From Agrocybe praecox (Eukaryota > Basidiomycota > Agaricomycetes > Agaricales > Agrocybaceae), in contig OZ024848.1 of NCBI GenBank assembly GCA_964017145.1, positions 3,050,501 through 3,114,500 of the forward strand: a stretch of DNA of 64,000 nucleotides, given 5' to 3'. The translations under genes and the position numbers were made by a program. Shown one piece after another: positions 21,844 through 34,086 of the stretch (position 1 is the first letter of the stretch; every line of letters starts with the position of its first letter). Below the pieces are notes generated by a model that had not been told where the DNA came from, did not search any database, and worked only from the letters and a program-made list of their open reading frames with translations.

Positions 21844-24800
21844 CGAATTTTGGGTGTGGGTTTTGGTGTTGTGGAGTTGATGTTATGGGTCTTTTGGTTC
21901 TGGGTTGGAAAGTGGAATGGCCATCCCATCTTTTCGAGTTTCTTAAGTACTTCCTAATGTTGTTATTTGCTCTAAATAGAATGCGTATGAGTCGAATAAT
22001 CAGGGGATGTAGTGCATGACAAATAGCTTACTTTGCTTGAACCCATTTGCTCACGGAGGTATAGCCTTTTTCCACCCGAGAAACGTGAGGCCATTGAGGT
22101 CGGAAGCCAGGAACCAATTGAGGTTTCCGGTTCGTGTTGCATCACAGATTAGTGAGTCACTCACGCAGCGCGTAAACAAAACAAAAAACAAGCCCACTCA
22201 AACTAGGGGGATCCTTGATTGGTCAAACTTTCCGCAATGCAAAGATTTTGACAAAGACATATCGATCCCGAGATGATACCTTAAAAGTCACGGGACTAAC
22301 GGGCGACATCATTGATCGCCCGATCTCGGATAACTAAGATCCTATACTTGTGGATATTCTTGGATATTCTTCATGAGAATAGGTTGCAAAAATGACGTTT
22401 GACAGTAGACGACAAACTGCTTTGATAATACTCCTCTCCAATCGGGAACACGTTTAGCTTACGATCCCATCGACATGTATTCATTATTTTTGTGAGGGTT
22501 GATGGTCACAGCTACAGCGATCTATCCTGCCCAAATCAACCTCCTTTCTCAGAGAGTAATGTCAACTTACTCAGTAGACAGGTCGGGATATTCATTTTTT
22601 CTCTTTCCTTTCCAAACGCGCTTAAGACGCCAGATTTTTGTGCAGAAGCTGTGTGGTGCACAGTAAAATGGACGGGCAAAGAGATGCGCTTGGTAGCAGG
22701 TTGGCGTCAAAGGTTCCGCGGTTCCGGCGCAGCAGGAACTTCATCCGCGCTTGGATATCTTGATAAAACGTGATATGCCGCGGCAGGTAACCACGGCACG
22801 GCTGCTCCGGCAAGACTCCGGTACCATTCCGCAGAAAACTCAACAGCGTATGAATTCTGGTCAATAATTGGTTTCCTACTCTACTCATATCAACAAAAAT
22901 ATTAGACTTCCTTTACTGCATTCATAAGATTAAGGTAGGTACCTAATGTCGAAGAAATTTGACTGTACTAACAACAATTGCCGGCCCGACAATTAGTGAG
23001 GAACATACTTCCCGATGCTCTGTGCATGTGATCATTGATGTAAGTATGTATACCGAGAAAAACAACAATTGCCGGCCCGACAATTAGTGAGGAACATACT
23101 TCCCGATGCTCTGTGCATGTGATCATTGATGTAAGTATGTATACCGAGAAAATAAAGAGGAGTAACTACTATAATAATATTTCTCTCTTTCAGAAAATAT
23201 GTGCGCATAACCATGCGTAAAATCGTTGACAATATGATGACTTGCAGAGCGAATATTGCAAGAATGTTGAGGCTTGAAGGTACATATGCTATCTAGATAT
23301 GTCGGCGCTCCATAACAGAGACTTGCCAATAAGCGCCGATGGATACCAATTGGCAGAAATCTCCGAATAGGAGCGACAAAATACAAGCACTATGCTAACT
23401 ATACATAGTACTAAGGGGTTATAAATTATGCACAGACCTTGATTGTTAGGTATTTAAGTAGGAAAAATAAAGACTGTTGGTGTCGTTGTCGACAGAAATG
23501 CAGTCAGGCGCCGATAAACTACAGTTGATGTGCCATATCTACTATAAATAACAACCACGTTTTGACGTTTTGATGGTGACAGTCTGCGCATCGTCCTGGC
23601 TATCCATGGATCGATGATCAACTTGAAGGGTCATTCTGATCCGCGATTACTGCTAATCCTATGCTCTTATTCTTGTTGGGGGTAGTACGGGTATTCAAAT
23701 CTTCTACTACTGATACAATCAAACATTAGCCAAACGTCCAGCATGTTTCTCCATATATCCTCGAAATCCGAGTCACCTCAACCGAGAATTCAATTATATC
23801 CATTTACTATCTTTGGCTTCCAAGCGCCCTTACGCACGTGAAAAATATACCGGCTGTTAAGAAGCCTTCACTGTTGGATCTATATATAACCACACTACCT
23901 TATATCTCTTAGGTGGATGCTCCTTGGGGACAAAATCTGTGTCGCATATTGACTGGCGCATGTTTGAGAAAAGGTCGTCTAGGGTCTTTCCTCTTTTCAG
24001 CTGGAAACGTTTCACTACATTCTTCTACCTGGCGTCAGGACAGTTACTGTGTTGCATGTATATATCTAGAAGAGAATGCAGCGCGATGACTCGCCTAGAA
24101 GGAGGTGCAGGTATAGAGAACTTTCTCCTCCGATGTCTACTTAGTAATCCTTACCTCATAATTTAGTGGCATACGCGTCCCCCCTGATTTCCATTTTTGG
24201 CATTTTCGACCATAACGAGAAGGTAGTATTTGTAAGATAGGGGTGAGTCATAATTTCGTGAGCCATTCGTGATCCAGGCTTAAAGGAGAAAGAGTAAGCG
24301 CTTACAAAGGCGAGTAAAACATTCAGGTATCAGTTAAAGGCTTTACAACGTCTTGGATGGAATAGGCCCCTTATCGAGTCATTCTGTGTATACCGGATGC
24401 ACAATCCACCGATCGTTAAAAGTTAAGCTTTTGGCGTAAAAAAAGTATAGCGTTATTTAAAGAACAGTGCTGCACGGTCATAGTAAGGAGAAGGACACGT
24501 TAATTACGGACTAAACAGGCTAGAATGCATTTTCTAATCCTCATGTTTTACGGAGGAATGAGAAGCTGCATTACACTCCGCGGTAGTGCTCAGAGCTTAC
24601 AATGCCTTTATGTATAGCCCTTATGTGCTACGCGGAATTGAGATGACCTGTAATTTTTGAGAGCAGATCTAGTCGTATTTCTTTCTACATGTAGTAAGAA
24701 AGCCCTCGCAGTCAAGGAGGCCGGCGCTTCTGAGAAATGAATCTCTAGAAAAGAGATGAAGATCATACACAGGATACAGTAATAGCTGCGTTAGTTTATT

Positions 24801-26984
24801 AATATTCAGGAACAGCTTTTGAGAGGATGCTGAAATGTTACCAATCCAATGTCAATTTAGGGATACGTCCGCACTGCGCCCAAAGCCACCTAATATACAG
24901 TGGCCTCACATTTGTTTATTTATAACACCTGATTTGCGTCTCCTATACACTGAGCTGTGTATATTATGGATTTATACATCGGTTCAGAGTTGCGTCCGTG
25001 TTCTCTTATCACGATAATTGGTTTCCGTCAAAGTCAAACAACTGCGCAATGTCAAAACATCCTCTGTTTATGGAAAACATAGGACTAAAAATGCCATGTT
25101 GTCATAAAATCACAAATAATCGTTCGGACGAGCTCCCGTTACACCATTATCACGAACATATTTTTAGATAAAAGAGTTAAATTGACACATCTTGTATATG
25201 TCGTTTGGGTACACCGTTGGCGATGTCTGTTTACTTGACCAAAAAGCATCAAGTACCACATCTTTTGTTAATTCTTATTATTAATGGTACAAATAGGTGC
25301 TCGGGTATCCCATATTTGGTATGTATCCACGACGCCTTTAATCATCCGTTGATGGCAAAAACAGATAAAAAAAATAAACACATAGGAAATGCATGTTTGT
25401 TGCACAAACTTGAATAGGCATCGGCGCCAGCAGTGGTAACAGCAGGATTGCTCTCTTGAAGCGTAATTTCTTGCTTACTCTGAAAATAATGACAACTTGG
25501 CCGACGTCAATACACAGGACTTCGGTACGCGGGTTATTTGAAGTTGAACCTTATAGTGTGTATAGGTGCTTCTCGGGCGTCTGGTTAAAGGTAAAAGCCG
25601 GATGCATCGCTCGCTCGGTCTCACGAAACCTGTGAAACATGAATACTTGAGTCGCGCGCGTAATCAGCACCACCTTCCAAGGTCATGCACACAAAAACAT
25701 CCGCGATTCCACTTCATCTTCCTATGCCGCATACACGAATCACTTGCCGGGTTAAAGTTGAACACAACAGCTTTATAATCCATGATATCACGTATATTGA
25801 AAAGAATGATGTGCTTAATATATGTATTACCTATGGAAGATTCCGGAACGACATCTCTGACATGGTGGGAAAACATGAGGCAATAACAGGCAATTGCCAA
25901 TTTTGTTCTCGAGCGGAGCCGTTAGGAAGAAATCGTGCTTAGGCGGGTTAACTTTACGAATGGATTACTTGAAAACAACGATGATTAACAGCCTGGCTTA
26001 ATGGAGCTTACTGTACAATATTTCAATGCCTCTCATGCCACTTCCCAGTGAATACTCCGGCGCAACTTTTGTTTCTTCTGCCGGATCGCATCAAATCAAA
26101 ACCAATAATTATCTTCGGGACGAAAAACCATCATGAGCATGAGTGTTATTTATAGATCGAGCCGCCAGACTAGCGACAAAATTAGAATTCTGTGCGTCAA
26201 ACCGAACGTTGCTTGCGTTGCACCGTATACATACCAACCTAGCCTCGCGTCATGAACTATTTATTTTCACGAAGTAGGAGACAATGATTGAAAGGATGCG
26301 GATGTTACACACCAAGAGTTAGTAGGATCTCAAGAAATCCGAACTTCCAGGACCAATAAAACTTGAATAAAGCAGCCTAGATACAGTGGATCTATGTATG
26401 CGAAAGTGGTGATATCCGAGAAACCGAAAGCGAGGAGAGAAAAATGTATAGAGTGTCGGCGCTCAGATTGAATGAAACGTAGGTGTATTAGTAGAAGAAC
26501 TTGTACAATTTGTGTGTGGCGAAGATGGCAAAGAAACAGTGGCCGGGGCTCACAGTAAGGACTCAGATAAATTTTAAACAGCGCAGTATCCAAGTAAACG
26601 TAAATCGAAAAGGGAATAAGGCCGGCGATCGACGACAATCTCTAGCGACAATCCTTAAGTGCGTTCAGGGACTTGGAAATGCGAAACATCAGGAAACCTG
26701 TCAGGGTTAAAAAAACTACCGATTACAAGTAAGTACATGAGCTAGGCAGCAAATACTCTATCCGATAATAACACAACAAGACGATTAGACTGGTCAGAAC
26801 TAACGATGATTAAAATGATTAGATATTTTACAAAAGGTCAAAGAAAGACGAATGAAACGATGGCATGCATAATCAAACAAAATCGGCCGCTCTTCCTACG
26901 AGGCTAGCCGACTTGGGAGACAGAGGAAGATAAGGAGAGAAACAAGGAGGGAGGAAAGGAAGTAAGTGTTACACATGAAGAAGA
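21844..26984. other. 5.1-kb gene-poor region
   Basis: No known protein family is visible on either strand. Frames are short and A/T-rich. A minus-strand frame at 26330-26638 is hydrophobic but matches nothing I recognise. Apart from the 91-bp tandem duplication at 22970-23151 I found no paired repeats or transposon coding sequence. It may contain old decayed elements or a non-coding transcript. Confidence 0.45.
22970..23151. repeat. Perfect tandem duplication, 2 x 91 bp
   Basis: The unit begins AACAACAATTGCCGGCCCG and ends ATACCGAGAAA. The second copy starts 91 bp after the first and I see no difference between them. Identity indicates a recent event or an assembly artefact. Confidence 0.92.
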
Positions 26985-29106
26985 TCAGATGCTATACAAG
27001 TGCAAAAAGTCAACAGCATCCGCCGGCGTAGACCTGTTATGTGCCTGAACGTCAGGCAAAGTTTCATACACGACCTCGACGTCTGATCGTCTCAATTGAA
27101 ACCTGAGAATGGGACCACTGAGTGTATTACAGCCAATGCTAGAAGAAGAAAACCTTCCCACAGAGGTCGACCTATTCGCACTACTATCATCCATTGTCGC
27201 GCCGCCATCATTCCGCCACGTCGTTCTAATCGCGTTTGAGCCGTCCTCCGTGAAGAATATCGAGCTAGGCTTTGAAGATGGTGAATCAAGGAGTGAAGTT
27301 GTCGACGACTTCGACGGATTGGAATTGAATGAAGAAATTGAAAAAGGTGTGAAGTCATTCGCCGTGCCCGTCGGAGTAGAGGCGCCATCACCACATCCAC
27401 CTCCCACATCATAATCGGACTGTCTATCGAGGACGATACGATCACGGTTGCGGTTATAGACGCCAACTCTTCCGGTACTGACGCTTCCGAGGATTAAATC
27501 GCTATCTGCGATAACTAATTTCTTCAGCGCAGGAAGTGGCACGTCCTCTGTATCCCGCTGCACTTGAGGTGTGATACATTCTAACAACGCAGATACGTTC
27601 ATTTTCTTGACCCGCAACTCCTGCAGAGTACACATCCGGTTAAAGCACCAATTCCACACCCCTTCAGCCGTAGTTCCATCGGTAGTATCCGTGTCTGACC
27701 CGTTAGCCCTAGCTATGACTCGCAAAACCGAAACCGAGACGCCACACATGTCAAGCACTCGCATTCCTTTGCCCTTCCGTCCCTCGCAGGGTAGTTCCAT
27801 GCGTACAAGCAACCGACGGAGAATCTCTCCCGACTCTTTTGCGGCTCCAGCTCGTTTTCCGTCCAAATCATCGATTTTGAGAACATCAAGGGACGGCAGG
27901 AGCAGATGAGAGAGTATGGCCGGAACGTTGTTCACCCGCAGTCTTAGATGGACGAGGTTCGGCAGGACTACGAGAGATGGGTGGTGACTAAACGTAGAAG
28001 ATTCTGGAGATAAAGGGCTGGCAATTGGCTGTGCACCAAAAGTAGCCAATGCAGTGGTCGACGATGGTGAATGGAGAGGTGTCAGTGCAGGTGAAAGTGA
28101 CTCGACAACTCTTCCTTCTATTTCGAGACTTTCTAATTTTGGGGCTGAGCGTAGAGTTTCAAGCAACGAAGGAACTGAGATAGGATCGAATCGTAGAGGA
28201 TAAACTACGTCCAGGGAACGTAAATTGGCAACATTGGCGGAGGAGAGCTCTGGAAGGGGATGGTTGCGTAGTTTGAGGTGCAATAACCGAGGCAAGAAGG
28301 GCAGCGTTATAGTTGCAGCTTCTGGCACAGAAGGATGTGCCCGCGAACGGAAACCATGCTGGTGTGTTGGGGTTCGAGAGCCATCAGACGATGCATGAAG
28401 TACAAGGGATTCCAATGGTACCAGTTCCATCGTTTGATTGGTACATATATCCGCTGGTCCACGCCGTGTCAAGGACGGTAGATATAGCGCAGCGAAAAAC
28501 GCTCGTGCTTCGCCAACATTGGCTGAATAGAGCTCCAGGCCTCGGATTCGGGAGGCGAGGATACGGAGAATATGCGGCATTGGAATAGCTTCACTTTCCG
28601 CGTGATATTGCCGGGAGGCGAGGGAAGTTTTTGAATCATTTTGATCGTTCAAAGGATGGGTCGTCTCGTTGAGCGGGTGAGCAGAGGAGTTTGATGCAGA
28701 AACTACATCGACGTGGAGGTCTAGAGGGCATACCCCGCTTAATCCTAGCCAAAGTTGTGCTTTTTTGTTGCAACGAGCATCGAGGACACTCATCTCTAAG
28801 ACTTCGTCCGGCGAGACAGTAAGGTGCAGATTTGTCCACACCTGCGGTGTCATACGAACGATGCGATGAAAAACTCTTGAAACCGCGCCAATAACAAGGG
28901 GGGCATTGTGATCCAACACAGAGGCATATACGAAAATCTCTCCCAAAAGTTCGGGCGGAACATTGTTGATAATGTCAAAGTCAGCGCCTGAACTGGCGCT
29001 TGTAGAAGTCACGGGCATGTCTCTGTGGCATCCAATCTGCGCAGAACGTCAGTGGGCAAAACCCTATTCGAAAGCATAATAAACGCACCTGGATTTCGTT
29101 GGACAT
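26985..29106 (-). CDS. F-box-like protein, about 689 aa
   Basis: Large uninterrupted exon 29036-26985. A tiny upstream exon 29106-29089 (MSNEIQ) joins it through a 52-nt GT..AG intron that keeps phase; without it translation would start at 29018 (MPVTS). The F-box-like segment is about residues 28-70: INNVPPELLGEIFVYAS, then VSRVFHRIVRMTPQVWTNL. This arrangement is typical of Agaricomycete F-box proteins, which bind Skp1 and recruit substrates to SCF ubiquitin ligases. The remainder has weak leucine-rich-repeat character (LPNLVHLRLRVNNVPAIL, LPALKKLVIADSDLIL) and a Ser/Thr-rich C-terminal third. The substrate is unknown. It lies head-to-tail with GWT1. Confidence 0.85.
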
Positions 29107-29958
29107 TTTTTCCAGGTCCTTTGTGGATATCCTCGGGCACGCCGGAATTTTTTTTGAACCACAGCTATACTTCGGGGGCGAGATGTCTGTTAAACTGAGA
29201 GTAGTCCCAGCCAAAGTGGAGGAAGAGATGGTTCGAAAGCAAAGAACGGCCTTTGAAATGGCAGTTTAGACTCACGTATGTAACGTGAACCTGAATATTT
29301 TTACTTGAGACAGCCCTCTAGACTCTCTCTCCGGAGGCCATTTCCTCATGATGACACAGGCTTTTTCATCAGCATCGACCTGGTCTGGGCTGGAAGGTCC
29401 ATGATCAACGCCGTATGCAGGCATGAACCTCCGTGTCATAATTTCCATTCGAGGTCGCGTGCTGCAGTTTCACTGTCAGAAACATAAATATTTCCTTCTA
29501 GTCCTTGTACAGAAGAATTCTAAAGCGTGTTTTCTGTAGCGCGCCCATAGTTTTTCGTGCTTCTAGACTCCTTCCTTACGGTAAAAAGCTGAAGACTCCA
29601 TATCCGTGATAATGGTTGGGAAAAAAGAGGACATTTCGGAATTGGCTGCCCATGCGATTGGTTCGGCTGGCGTGGCAGCCAATCAGAATAGGCGATGATT
29701 GATGCCTCTCATCGGTCTTTTCAAGCCTGGGCTCTTCGTCTTATAACCATGGGTTGGGCGGTGGGTGCTCACTGCTATTCGCTGTTTAGAATCCGAAAAT
29801 AAATAAATGGGATATATTATTGCTAGATGTACAATACTGCATTCAAAACAAAACGCCGAAAGAAAAAGTCCAAAACCAAAACCTCCAACCACTGAACATC
29901 GTTTTTCACCTTGCAATAAAATAATTATCTGCAACCAATTGGATTCGAGTATGTATAA

Positions 29959-32274
29959 TTACTTAAATTTCCTCCTTGTATCGATATCCTTCCTCGTCAA
30001 CCACAGCCAAGGTGCACCACAACAAACGATGGAATAGATCGAAAGCACCATCATAGCTCGTCCGTCTGACATGTACATCGTTGACATCGAGAGGTTTACC
30101 AGTCCCGTCAGAACGTTGGCCTGCAGCATTAAAATCAAGAGAGAGCAAACAGTAAAAGCATATCAGTTTCAGATGCATTATATCCAACATTTTACCAGTC
30201 AAAAAACTCACCATTAAGAACACAGCCAGCCCCTGTTTGTTGATTACCTCCAATAACAACGGAGGGTTCTCATGCACCATCGATGAGATACGATGGTGGT
30301 GGTGGTGGTGGTGGTCTGCAGAAAATTGTGAGACGTCCACGTTTAGATATGGCGATGGTGACGAGCCCGCCACCCCTATGCCTGTCTGCTTTAGATTATT
30401 TTGGAGCTTCAGCTGAGATTTAGCGGCACTTGAGGTTTTCGTTCTGTCAGCGAAGATCCACAAATCTAGAACGACAAGATAGCATAACAAAAACGAAACA
30501 TTGAATGCAACAATCCAGAGGATGTAAGAGATGTTGACCTAAATTCGTCAGTGAAAAAAAAAACAAAGGACCATCAGCAACGGGGCAGAGTGCAGAATGT
30601 ATATAATAGGAGGGGAGATCGGGGAAAAAAATTATACGACGAGAGAAAGGAGAGTAGAGAACATACCATCCGCCTCGAAACCCCTCCATCTTGCTCAGCA
30701 TTCCACATCCCGTCAAGTTTCGCCAACCTGGCTATTCCAAGGAGCACCCACCACAGGATGGCATAAGCGCACAACTCCGTGGTCGTCTTGTCCAATTGGC
30801 GTGGTGCTCCTATATCAAATTCCTTGACAGCCTTGTCCCTGCCTGTAGGGCTGTTACTATTACTGAGATTGTTATACTCTGTGTTGCTATTTCGCCCTCT
30901 ATGCGCAGTTGTTTCAGAGCCCTGTCGCAGACCAAGAATTGCTTTTTGACGCCGGGTGAAAAACGAAGGCGTAGGAGGCAGTATAATAGTTCCTATTGAA
31001 AGGCCCAACAACTGTATTGACAAGTAACCTGAGTTGGCGGTGAGTTAAAGATGGAGAATTTAGGGGTAGAAGGGTCAGCGCACCCAACAACGAAACTATT
31101 CCTTCCTTGTTTTGACTAACAAGCGATGTTCTCGGTGCAGATAACACATATTCCTTCATTTTGAATTGAGTTAATATGATCTCCTGCACTGGCAAACAAG
31201 ATACTTTTAAACGACTTGTTTCATTTGGATTGAAAAGCGCTTACGCAGTGCGACCAAAAAACCAACAACTCCAATTGGAACCAGTACAAAGAGAGGATGC
31301 AGGATCACTTGTAAGATGGGCAGCAGTGCAAGCGTTATGAAGAAGTTCCAATGGACTCCATATTCTGTTACATGTTCCTGTAAGACATGAAAAATAAGTC
31401 AAACGAACCCAATATCTTAGGAGTCGGCGCTTCTTACAGGATACTCTGTGCCCTTTACCAAGAGAACGCGTATAATTCCAAGGCTTATGACCGGCAATGA
31501 CTTCTTCGTAACTTGAAGCACTTTAGGGAGCAATCGAGAATGGAGGTAAGCCGAATCTTTGACAAGTGGTATCGCAGATACGATGCCCTGAGAGAAAACA
31601 AAGGACCCTACTCCTAGATCCATCTTTAGAAACCACAGTCAATCTTGTCCTCGACACGGAAGCGATATGATATTTTGGACATACCAAAGAAACCCCAAAC
31701 GTCTCGCATTTAACCAACGACCTGGGAAAGACGGGGAAATCCACCGCAAGAATAGCTAGAACGGTCATCAACATCATATGTGCTCTATAGGTCGTCAACG
31801 CCGGTAACGGCGTCATTTTCTGTGCTCCATAAGTGTAAATTTCCCCAGACGGTTGCGACGCAGCAGTGGCCGTCGGTTGTCCACTCAACGACGGTGAAGG
31901 AGGTTGGCTGGAAGGTAATGGTGACCCGCTCTCGACCCGGGGTATCCTCGTAACCAGACCAATAGCAAGCAGTATAAGCAGATTAAGATATAGAGGATGA
32001 TTCGCAGCAATAGTCATGCCCAATAGCATGGGTAAAACAAGTATCGTCCACGAGAAGAAAAACCCAATCTTCTTTTGAGGTGGTATCCTCGTTCGAATCA
32101 ACGCGAACAACGAAACTGCACTCTGTTCGCTAATGTATCAGTAAAACAGCAATTCAAAGACATATTCTCAACACGTACCAATGCTACCAAAGATATAAGA
32201 TTTATATGGGTTATAGAAGACCCTGTCATCCCAGAAACGAAGCCCTCTTTCGCTTCCTTATACCCACTGGCCAT
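29959..32274 (-). CDS. GWT1: GPI-anchored wall transfer protein, inositol acyltransferase GWT1 (602 aa)
   Basis: ER multi-pass enzyme that acylates the inositol of GlcN-PI, an early step in GPI-anchor synthesis. Eight exons: 32274-32179, 32122-31685, 31623-31438, 31377-31245, 31188-31084, 31028-30667, 30538-30212, 30120-29959; 603 codons with phases kept. Family hallmarks: [16 protein letters not shown] and [10 protein letters not shown] at the N-terminus; [44 protein letters not shown]; then [22 protein letters not shown] near the C-terminus. About 12-13 hydrophobic helices are visible. It is longer than the ~490-aa yeast protein because of hydrophilic loops, one Ser/Pro-rich ([14 protein letters not shown]) and one with a run of seven His (near 30300). 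This is the enzyme family inhibited by manogepix-type antifungals. Confidence 0.95.
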
Positions 32275-32892
32275 AGTGGTGTACCGACTGCTAAGTTGTG
32301 CGTTCGACGTGTAATAATTGCTTAGAATTCCTTCTAATCACCTCTTGGGGTTGGATATAGGTCAATGCTTGGGTCCCAGTTCAATTTGCTATCTCAATGC
32401 GCAAGCAAAGGGCATGACGACAGTAGAGGATGATGGTCAGAAGTAAGGATCAAATTCAATGACAAACACGTCGTCATCGCTGTGACAATTCATGCGACCA
32501 ATCATCCGCGACAAGTGCGCGAACCAGTAATTAGAAACGGGGGGAGCTGGAGGTACGAATTCTACTGCACAAAAGAGAAACTCAGACTGGAATGATAGCA
32601 TTTGCCAACTTTCAAAGTATCGATGGACAGTTCAAGTGATTGCACCAAATTTGTTCGATAAAGAAAGCGAGTACGATTGGAAATGTAAATCGAGGTACCT
32701 GCGCGACCGTCCACGGCATAGAAAGCTTCTCAAGTGTCTATAGTCGCTTAACGTGTCAAAACCACAGGCAATTTAAAGTGGACAAGCCTTGAATGTCTCG
32801 AATCACACAGAGTGGAGTGTTTTTAAGAAATTTTTGATGTGTATATGTACGAGGGTGGTGGCAAGACAACATATATACGAGTGGAAAACAGA
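32275..32892. other. Intergenic region between GWT1 and the P1 gene
   Basis: No gene recognised. It should contain the GWT1 promoter and the 3' UTR of the P1 gene. Confidence 0.5.
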
Positions 32893-33520
32893 TCAATCGA
32901 AAAGACCGAAGCCCTACAATAAAGAAAATTTGGTTATCAGAAATCATATTGGCAAACGCATATGTGCCACAGCAAAGAAATAAACGTACCATGTCATCGT
33001 CGGACTCCTCCTTCTCCTCAGCCTTCTCCTCCTCCTTGGGTGCCTCAGCAGCAGCAGCGGCACCACCGGCAGCAGGGGCAGCACCACCAACAGCGGGGGC
33101 TCCGCCACCGGATCCAACGTTTGATAGCAGCTCCTTGATGTTCTTTCCAGCGAGGGCCTTTTCGAGGAGGGTAGCCCAGATGGGCTCGACGTCAACACCA
33201 GCAGCATTCGTCAAAGCGGTGATCTTGTCGGCCTGTAGACACAATCCAAATTCTCAATTAAATTTCCGTCCTTCCATAAATTTGACGCAAGAGACGCACG
33301 GTGATTTCAATGCCATCATCAGCGAGGATGAGGGCGGCGTATGTCGCGGCAAATTCGATTGAGGCCTAGTGGGTTATTCGAAGAATTTTCGTCAGCTACC
33401 CATGTCCAAAAAAGTCCATCCACATCGAGTTCATCCCATCCATCCAAAATCCACCGCTGAAGACCGCGAAAATGACAGAATACAGGTCTGATATGTCTTT
33501 AGAGACGAAATACACACCAT
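32893..33520 (-). CDS. RPP1: 60S acidic ribosomal protein P1, 110 aa
   Basis: Component of the ribosomal stalk that recruits elongation factors. Exons: 33520-33518 (the ATG alone), 33365-33300, 33232-32990, 32913-32893; 111 codons. Features: [22 protein letters not shown], then [27 protein letters not shown] (helical dimerisation domain), a flexible Ala/Gly/Pro hinge, an acidic [16 protein letters not shown] stretch, and the universal stalk tail GFGLFD from the last exon. The start exon is inferred: the only nearby ATG directly followed by a GT donor (GTGTGT) that restores the normal MAS... start is at 33520, with a 152-nt intron behind a pyrimidine-rich leader. Single-codon first exons occur in ribosomal protein genes. 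The distinction from P2 rests on the N-terminal sequence. Confidence 0.93.
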
Positions 33521-34086
33521 TTGGACGACAAGTCGGGACGGGGTGGTTGTGGAACAAGAGGTTGGGCGTTGGACGGTGTAGTGATCAACACAGCGGCTCG
33601 CTGATGGAGGCTTCGGGACTATCATGTGACCATATTTTACCTTTTTTGGCTTTTTCCCTCAATCATTGGCCTGCCCACTCCCAACCCACTCCAGTGGTGT
33701 GATCGTGCTATTCTTTTACAAAATAATTATAATGAGATAGTATTGGCTTTGTTGACCTGGTGTTTTGGCTTCCATAAACTTGAAAACAAATTGCATCGAA
33801 TTGTTCAACTTATTTTAAATCGACATATAAAAAACATTTTATTTTTTGCTGTCGTCGTGACTTCTACGCTCTGGAGTTATACGCTGAAGAAACAAAAGGC
33901 CATAAGAATATATCTACTAATCATATCGTGTCCTTCGTTTGCAGTAACAGCATTGACTCCCAAAATGACAAGTGATGCAAATCCACCTCTATCAACGACC
34001 AGGGCGATACGACGAGCTGGCCTAATAAACCCTGCCTGTACCCGTGGGGTTTCAGGTATATGACCTAGGCAAGGCGAAGGCGAGGG
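33521..34086. other. Intergenic region
   Basis: Promoter and leader region of the P1 gene plus the 3' flank of the SNG1 pseudogene. An overlapping plus-strand frame (33626-34063) looks like chance. Confidence 0.45.

Noticed and set aside
22970..23151. CRISPR-like or satellite array
   Set aside because: Only two abutting identical units without spacers; a simple tandem duplication in a eukaryotic genome.
26330..26638. Hydrophobic minus-strand frame of 102 codons
   Set aside because: Considered as a DUF6533-type relic, but none of the family motifs seen at 12-17 kb is present.
29107..29214. Longer N-terminus for the F-box protein starting at 29214
   Set aside because: That position is TTG, not ATG; the first in-frame ATG that splices correctly is at 29106.
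33626..34063. Plus-strand 145-codon frame between the P1 gene and the SNG1 pseudogene
   Set aside because: No domain or splice support, and it overlaps the probable promoter of the P1 gene.
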